From Sphaeroforma arctica JP610 (lineage: Eukaryota > Opisthokonta > Ichthyosporea > Ichthyophonida): a stretch of 22,504 bases of DNA. Shown one piece after another: positions 17,938-22,504 of this stretch. The translations under genes were made by a program, and so were the position numbers. The stretch lies in the NCBI RefSeq assembly GCF_001186125.1, contig NW_014040466.1:102147-124650 (forward strand), in the 5' to 3' direction. The notes under the pieces were generated by a model. The model was given only the letters and a program-made list of their open reading frames with translations, searched no databases and was not told the origin of the DNA. Positions within the stretch are counted from its first letter, which is position 1, and every line of letters begins with the position of its first letter.

Positions 17938-18543
17938 TCGTATGGGAATGAGCTCTTCTCGTTGGTGGGTATAGCATTGTATATCTTGGTAGTTTAAATC
18001 AGTGATTCGGCCCACATTGTAGTCGGTAGACGTGCAAATTTCAGTTGTGCAAGCATTCTAGGGACCAGTGTACTATGCAGTCTCTCTACCCTGCCATGAT
18101 ATGAGGCGAGGCGGTAAGTGCATACCTTGAGCAGTATCCCAAATACGCAAGCATGTGCCTAGGTACGATTGCTGTAAACTGTGAGCCTCAATCTATTTGT
18201 ACGCACTGAACTCGGCGACGAGTTAAAATTATACCATTCATCGAATGTGAGTAGCATATCGTCAAGAATTGCTGTTGCTTAAAGATCGCGGATTGGGAAC
18301 TCTTTGGCCATGCTAGAAAAATCGTCTGTGTTTGATACAGAGCGGGTATTGGATCCAATTGACATGGCAAACGAGCCTATTATGTCGACGAAGACTAACT
18401 CGAGAGGCTCTGTGGCAGCTTCGTGCTGTCGTTCTTTGTTGATATTCTTGTTCTTCATCTTTGCAATAGTGCATGCTTTGCATCGTTCCTCTGGTTGCCT
18501 TATATATATAGGGTAAATATTTTGAGACGTAGCTGAGGTGCAC
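17938..18543 (-). pseudogene. Integrase N-terminal and core part of copia element A (5' fragment)
   Basis: Minus-strand fragments over about 600 bp match copia integrase in order. First is a Cys-containing, Lys-rich zinc-finger end (about 18440-18490). Then come the hydrophobic 'D..G' strand after it, a GSQFTA-like block near 18180 in place of 'D.G.EF', and sequence around 18080 resembling the 'NG..ER.n..l....ra.l' helix. FPYEKFT, the usual 'tPye.w' block, comes last before the interruption. The remainder of the protein is at 6101-6632. Fossil sequence in several frames. Confidence 0.75.
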
Positions 18544-19036
18544 GAGCTTCTAGGGATGGTTCCACTGTAGTCATAGATATGTCGTAGATGTACTCGCAGT
18601 ATATTCTGTGCTTTTCATGCATTGTTATGGTTTCGAAGCTTGGTAGTAATATATACAACATGTTGTCCGGGAATTCAAATGAGTAGTTTCGCGCTGAGAG
18701 CAGGCTGATACTTGGTAGTGCAGTTTTGAATGTCATATTGATGAGTACGTCCTCCATGTCTCCTAGCTGAGGCACATACTTCGAATAAATGATTGTACCA
18801 TCAGCTACTTCGAGTGCATACCGGTCTTTAATGCGCATGTTGCGGACGACATGATGCTTGTGGTACTTATAGGGAAGTACGTGTATGGTGGCGCAATTAT
18901 CGCTAGCTAGTTGGTATCCACCTCTGGGATCTCTGCCTGATTGATCGTTCACCTTGTTGTCGATTGCAGGGTTAATTGTGGAGAATGCAATCTGTCTGTT
19001 AGCAGGTAGTTGGTAATCAGATACCTGTGCTGACAT
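18500..19036 (-). pseudogene. Protease and pre-integrase region of copia element A
   Basis: A 178-residue open frame. YQLASDNCATIHVLPYKYHKHHVV near residues 40-65 corresponds to the copia protease block ('W.lDSGas.Hi....'), though the D-S-G core is replaced. KDRYALEVADGTIIYSKYVPQLGDMEDVLINMTFKTALPSISLLSARNYSFEF follows the family pattern 'v.vadg......G.......l.dVl.vP....nLiSv..l....f.v.F'. In an intact element this enzyme cuts the Gag-Pol polyprotein. Its position between the zinc knuckle and integrase is as expected. Confidence 0.78.
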
Positions 19037-19822
19037 TGCTTTAGCCTGTCTGCCTTCATGACTTTGGCGTCGATTGTTCTAGTATCGGCATGTTCTATCA
19101 CTGTCTTGTGAACGTTGGGTATCTCATGAATATCTACCATCGTCGCAGTCGCGTCGATTGTATCTATCAACTCGGTAGTCCTGTCGGTCATGATTATCGT
19201 GATTATCGTAGCGGTATTGGTAGCGGTTGTTTCAGTTGTATCGTTCCTCTCGTTTACTGTAGCCACGATTTGAAATCAGTTCGGCTATGCTTGACATTAT
19301 GCTTGTATATATATTTGTAGTCTCTCATGTCCTGACGAGGACCAGGCCTGTCAATCCGTCGATCGTAAGGGTTCATGTCCGTCGTGGTCACGACCCTGAT
19401 TACGTGGGTTGCCAGCAACGCATGATTTGATAAACGCTGGTAGCTTACGGCATTGCCCGATGGAATGTCCACGATTGTTGCAGAATGCACAATCTCCTTT
19501 CGATATAGCTGCATGTGCACCGTGCACAATGGCTGATGGGTCACTTTCGTCTGGATCCAATACGATGAGATACGTGGTGAGCTCATTTTACGACATGGCC
19601 ATCATATCGGGTGTCTTCAGCGTAATTTTAACAGTCTGACTATCGTCGCTTACAGCCTGCCGTAGAATAGCGCATAGGCTGTTGTTGGACTTACGAACCT
19701 CCCGGCGTTTTTGAATGTTAGAGTGCAGTGTTGGGGACTTTAAGTAAAGTGCAAATGTATCTAAAGTATGGTGCATTCGAAAGAATTTATATATGATCTC
19801 GCCCTCAATTATATACTGATGA
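19037..19822 (-). pseudogene. Gag C-terminal part with CCHC zinc knuckle, copia element A
   Basis: The open segment at 19351-19560 contains CAFCNNRGHSIGQC, an exact C-x2-C-x4-H-x4-C knuckle. This is the RNA-binding nucleocapsid signature of copia Gag. Upstream, the segment at 19588-19776 has helical capsid-like sequence (MHHTLDTFALYLKSPTL...). Downstream, towards the protease, the sequence is Arg/Asp/Tyr-rich, as is usual for a nucleic-acid-binding linker. Gag packages element RNA. Fossil sequence split by the solo LTR to its right. Confidence 0.8.
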
Positions 19823-20153
19823 TGTTTGTGCTAGTGTTCAACCACTTGGGTTGGCCAGGGTAAAAACTCATATGATCTGTATGAGAAACCTTATGCAGAA
19901 CACTTTAGCACTCGGATAAATTTTCCAGAAATATATATAGCATATTCTTTATTACTACACTCAGTCTCGGACCTCGGCTATCGGTTAGCCGGTGGCCCGT
20001 ATCCTATAAATATAATAATATGAGAAGATGTTCTCTCGGGCTGACCCACCTATACTTATATTAATTTGAGAACAAGTCCCAAATTTCTCTCGGGCTGACG
20101 ACGTAAAACGTTATTAACGTATAAAGAAATATGTCTACTACTGTAGTCTCTCA
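19823..20153 (-). mobile_element. Solo LTR related to, but distinct from, that of element A, inside gag
   Basis: The first 90 bp match the element A LTRs closely (TGTTTGTGCTAGTGTTCA, CCACTTGGG, GGCCAGGGTAAAAAC, GCAGAACACTTT) and the last 12 bp match CTGTAGTCTCTCA. The middle is different and includes two CTCGGGCTGAC boxes. The TG...CA ends agree with LTR edges. No internal sequence accompanies it and no clear target-site duplication is seen. It interrupts the Gag coding region, so it arrived after element A. Confidence 0.75.
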
Positions 20154-20540
20154 TTGAATTTTGCAAAAGCCGTGTTGAGACGACTGATAAGACTGGCGCA
20201 AGATTCGTTCCGTTCTTGCGCGATGCGGTTCAGTTTCCCTTCTATCCTCGGTCAGGGCTTCAAACTTGCGTTGCAGTGCGGCGAAAGCTTCCCACGGCAT
20301 ATCAATGAATTGACTGATCTCCGTCTGCAGATAAGGGCGGTTGATAATTCGATAATCCTCAGCGATTTCCTTGGGTGTCCATCGGTTGCCTCTAGACGGG
20401 TCGGATAGGTCAATTTTGTTTCCTTCACAATTCACGGATTGAATGGTCCGAGTTTCCAAGAAAGCCAGTCGACATTTGTTTCAAGAATAGTGGGGGTCTT
20501 AATGTCCTTAGAATCCACATTTGGCATATTGATAGCGCGA
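20154..20540 (-). pseudogene. Gag N-terminal part of copia element A
   Basis: Minus-strand sequence begins with an ATG near 20530, about 40 bp inside the 5' LTR. It reads MPNVDSKDIKTPTIL, then VDWLSWK, the Trp-containing 'f.G.nY..W' entry typical of copia Gag. The frame at 20151-20459 follows with SRGNRWTPKEIAEDYRIINRPYL and DMPWEAFAALQRKFEALTEDRRETE, matching the 'A..aW..L...F' helix region. Fossil sequence. Confidence 0.7.
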
Positions 20541-20567
20541 GCTTCACCTTTGGTTTTATATCTAAGG

Positions 20568-20928
20568 TGTTTGTGCTAGTGTTCAGCCACTTGGGCTGGC
20601 CAGGGTAAAAACACATATGGTCAGTATGAGAAACTTTCTGCAGAACATTTTAACACTTCGATGCTATTCTTTTTCGACTTCTCTGCAACTAAATCTCACA
20701 CTGATCACTGACTCACATAGAACCGCAGCTATTTTTAGAATGTTGCGGTTGGCATACTTAATCCATTCTCGGGTGTCGGTTGATAAACTTAATCTGCTCT
20801 CGGGAGTCGGTTAAATATTAACTCAACTCTCAGGGCAACTTGATTAGCTCTTGGGAGTGAGCTATCTCTGATGACATATATATAGGGGTTCTTGATGTAA
20901 TTTCTAGTCTGAGACCTGTAGTCTCTCA
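20568..20928 (-). repeat. 5' LTR of copia element A
   Basis: This matches the 3' LTR at 3244-3636. It keeps the CCGCAGCTATTTTTAGA block, the CTCGGGAGT tandem in a shortened form, and GAGACCTGTAGTCTCTCA at the right edge, itself a small palindrome (GAGAC/GTCTC). The minisatellite unit resumes within a few bases of 20928. Confidence 0.88.
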
Positions 20929-21852
20929 TTCCCACACGCTCAATACAGGAAATGATTCACATATTTGGTACAGCAGACTTTCCACACAAAGAATATAGAA
21001 AAAATTACACACACTAAGTACAGTTAACTTTCACACACAATAAGGAAAACTTTACACACGTTCAATACAAGAAACTGTACACACGCACAATACAGAAAAC
21101 TTTCCGTTCAATAAAAATCATACTCGATACAATTAATTTCCCACACAATGAATTCAGAACACATTCCACATACTGAGTACAGTTAACTTTACATATACAA
21201 AATGAATACTGTCCACATGCTCAATACAGGATAATTTCCACACACTCAATACAAAAAACTGTACACACACTCAATACAGGAAATGATTCACGTACTCGAT
21301 ACAGTAGACTTTCCACTCAATCAATACAGAAACCTTTCCACACACAGAATGCATTATTAAACTTTACACACACACAATTCAGGAAATTGTCCAAAAAGTT
21401 TCACAAAAATCAAGACAAAACTTTACACACACTCAATGTAGAAAACTTTACATACACTCAATAGTAGACATTCCCCCCACTCAATAACAAAAAACCTTTA
21501 ACACACTTGATGCAGTAGATTTTCCGCACACAAAATACAGAAAAATTCACACACATTCAATACAAAACTCTTCACACATACTCGATACAGTAGACGTTCC
21601 ACATACTGAATACAGAAGACTTCCACATACTCAATACAGTAGAGATTCCACACACATTACATATTTCAAGACATAATTTTTTTCACACACTTGATACAGA
21701 AACCTCTCCCGAACTCAACACAAAAATTACTGGATCGATAGAGGAAACCTCCCACATACTCGAGACAAAAGTCTTTCACTTCACGCTCGATATAGTACAC
21801 TTTGCGCACAGTTGATACAGGAAGTTTTCCACACAGTTAATACCTTGGCTTT
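20929..21852. repeat. Minisatellite array, ~25-bp unit (right block)
   Basis: About 35-37 diverged units of the same CACACACTCAATACAG...ACTTTCCA type as the left block, with the same two variants (GAAAACTTTCC and GTAGACTTTCC). The array fades near 21840-21852. Together with the left block it forms an original array of about 3.5 kb. Confidence 0.93.
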
Positions 21853-22317
21853 TCCACTATCGATCAGATAACGGATGTTCCAAATAGGGATAATATATTT
21901 TCTTCTTCAAATCAAAGTCACCAAATAGCAGACGATAATTTAGCATCACGCTGTCCAGTTGCGATTTATAGGAAGTCGGAACGATACGCGCCTTGTATAC
22001 AAATTAGGAAAGCCGATAAATGTTTTATTATGATTTATATTTGAATTTTATTGCGCGCGTCCCACGGGCCCTTGACTGGCCTGCTCCCGAATTTTTTCTT
22101 GAATCACCGATGAGATTGCTGAGAAAATCAAAATAAATAGAATAGCAATATGAACAAACAAGCAAAAGTAGAGATTGTTTAGAAATTGCAGATAAAAAAT
22201 ATGAGAACAGCTGAAAATGATGAGTACGCGCACAAGGTACGGCGTATCTAAATGTGTACACATTCGAGTTCTCAAAGTGTCCTTTAAGGCATACTAGCAT
22301 GTAAACAACTCGTCGAT
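21853..22317. other. Unassigned right flank
   Basis: Mixed-composition sequence with no supported gene. A GC-rich patch near 22060-22090 (GCGCGCGTCCCACGGGCCC) stands out from its AT-rich surroundings. Minus-strand frames of 75-136 residues here are low complexity, driven by the adjacent microsatellites, and are not convincing proteins. Confidence 0.5.
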
Positions 22318-22472
22318 ACACACACACACAGTCACACACAGTCACACACATACACAAGAAAAAAACAAACAAACACACACACACACACACACAAATACAC
22401 ACAGACACAGACACAGACACAGACACAGACACAGACATATATATAAATAAATAAATAAATATATATGTATAT
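22318..22472. repeat. Compound microsatellite: CA, GACACA, TAAA, TA
   Basis: Runs of CACACA mixed with GTCACACA (22318-22394) pass into CAGACA-type units (22395-22436), then TAAA units and TA/TG runs. All open frames across it are artefacts of the repeat. Confidence 0.93.
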
Positions 22473-22473
22473 G

Positions 22474-22493
22474 TTTTAGGGAAAACCCTAAAA
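22474..22493. repeat. TTTTAGGG inverted pair
   Basis: TTTTAGGG, four A, then CCCTAAAA: a perfect 8-bp stem with a 4-nt loop. It is built from the same octamer that occurs twice in tandem at 17692-17707. Confidence 0.7.
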
Positions 22494-22504
22494 AAATGTA
22501 TAAA

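Larger units (their letters stand above)
3221..20928 (-). mobile_element. Ty1/copia LTR retrotransposon, decayed and interrupted (element A)
   Basis: Read on the minus strand, the order is 5' LTR (20568-20928), gag with a CCHC knuckle, protease-like region, integrase, reverse transcriptase, RNase H, and 3' LTR (3244-3636). The order protease-integrase-RT-RNase H is diagnostic of Ty1/copia. The integrase region is split by an 11.3-kb insertion (6633-17928) and gag by a solo LTR (19823-20153). The two LTRs differ by roughly 7% by eye, with several indels, so this is an old copy. It is broken in many places, certainly more than fifteen, and no intact polyprotein remains. It sits inside the minisatellite, which resumes directly beyond the right LTR. 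Confidence 0.88.

Noticed and set aside
22028-22438. 136-residue minus-strand open frame beginning with a V-S repeat
   Set aside because: The start is a translation of the CA/GACACA microsatellite, and the rest has no family signature.

Overview
This is a eukaryotic repeat-rich window with no ordinary host gene that I can support. It has split satellite DNA, long terminal repeats (LTRs), copia-type and gypsy-type retrotransposon remains, and TATA/initiator pairs. There is no bacterial gene layout, tRNA, rRNA or CRISPR array. I cannot name the host lineage. The TCAGTY-type initiators hint at an animal-like promoter and two TTTTAGGG units recall plant or algal telomeres, but neither is decisive.

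Layout, outside in. An approximately 25-bp minisatellite (587-3190 and 20929-21852) is split by a decayed Ty1/copia element on the minus strand (A, about 3221-20928). A has LTRs at 3244-3636 and 20568-20928, and its gag carries a related solo LTR (19823-20153). The integrase region of A is split by a second insertion (B, about 6633-17928), with a near-identical 9-bp sequence at both junctions. B is in turn split by a Ty3/gypsy-like element on the minus strand (C, about 8272-15705) with 736-bp LTRs. LTR divergence counted by eye (about 7% plus indels for A, about 3% for C) agrees with the nesting order: satellite, then A, then B, then C.

The most unusual part is B: 6633-8271 plus 15706-17928, about 3.9 kb. 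I do not recognise it. It has two TATA/initiator pairs with the same 33-nt spacing, and two open frames for lysine-, serine- and acid-rich, probably disordered proteins. It also carries about fifty short inverted repeats, in untranslated and coding sequence alike, mostly 5-10 bp stems around 0-6 nt loops, often TTAG, TCAG or similar. In one 54-nt tandem pair inside the first open frame, a stem base pair changes from A-T to G-C on both sides while the amino acids change. This suggests that nucleic-acid pairing, not protein, is being kept or generated. B is the candidate for an undescribed system.

The flanks (37-586, 21853-22317) hold nothing I can assign. The window ends are simple repeats and a telomere-like palindrome. 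A and C are fossils with many breaks and no intact polyprotein.
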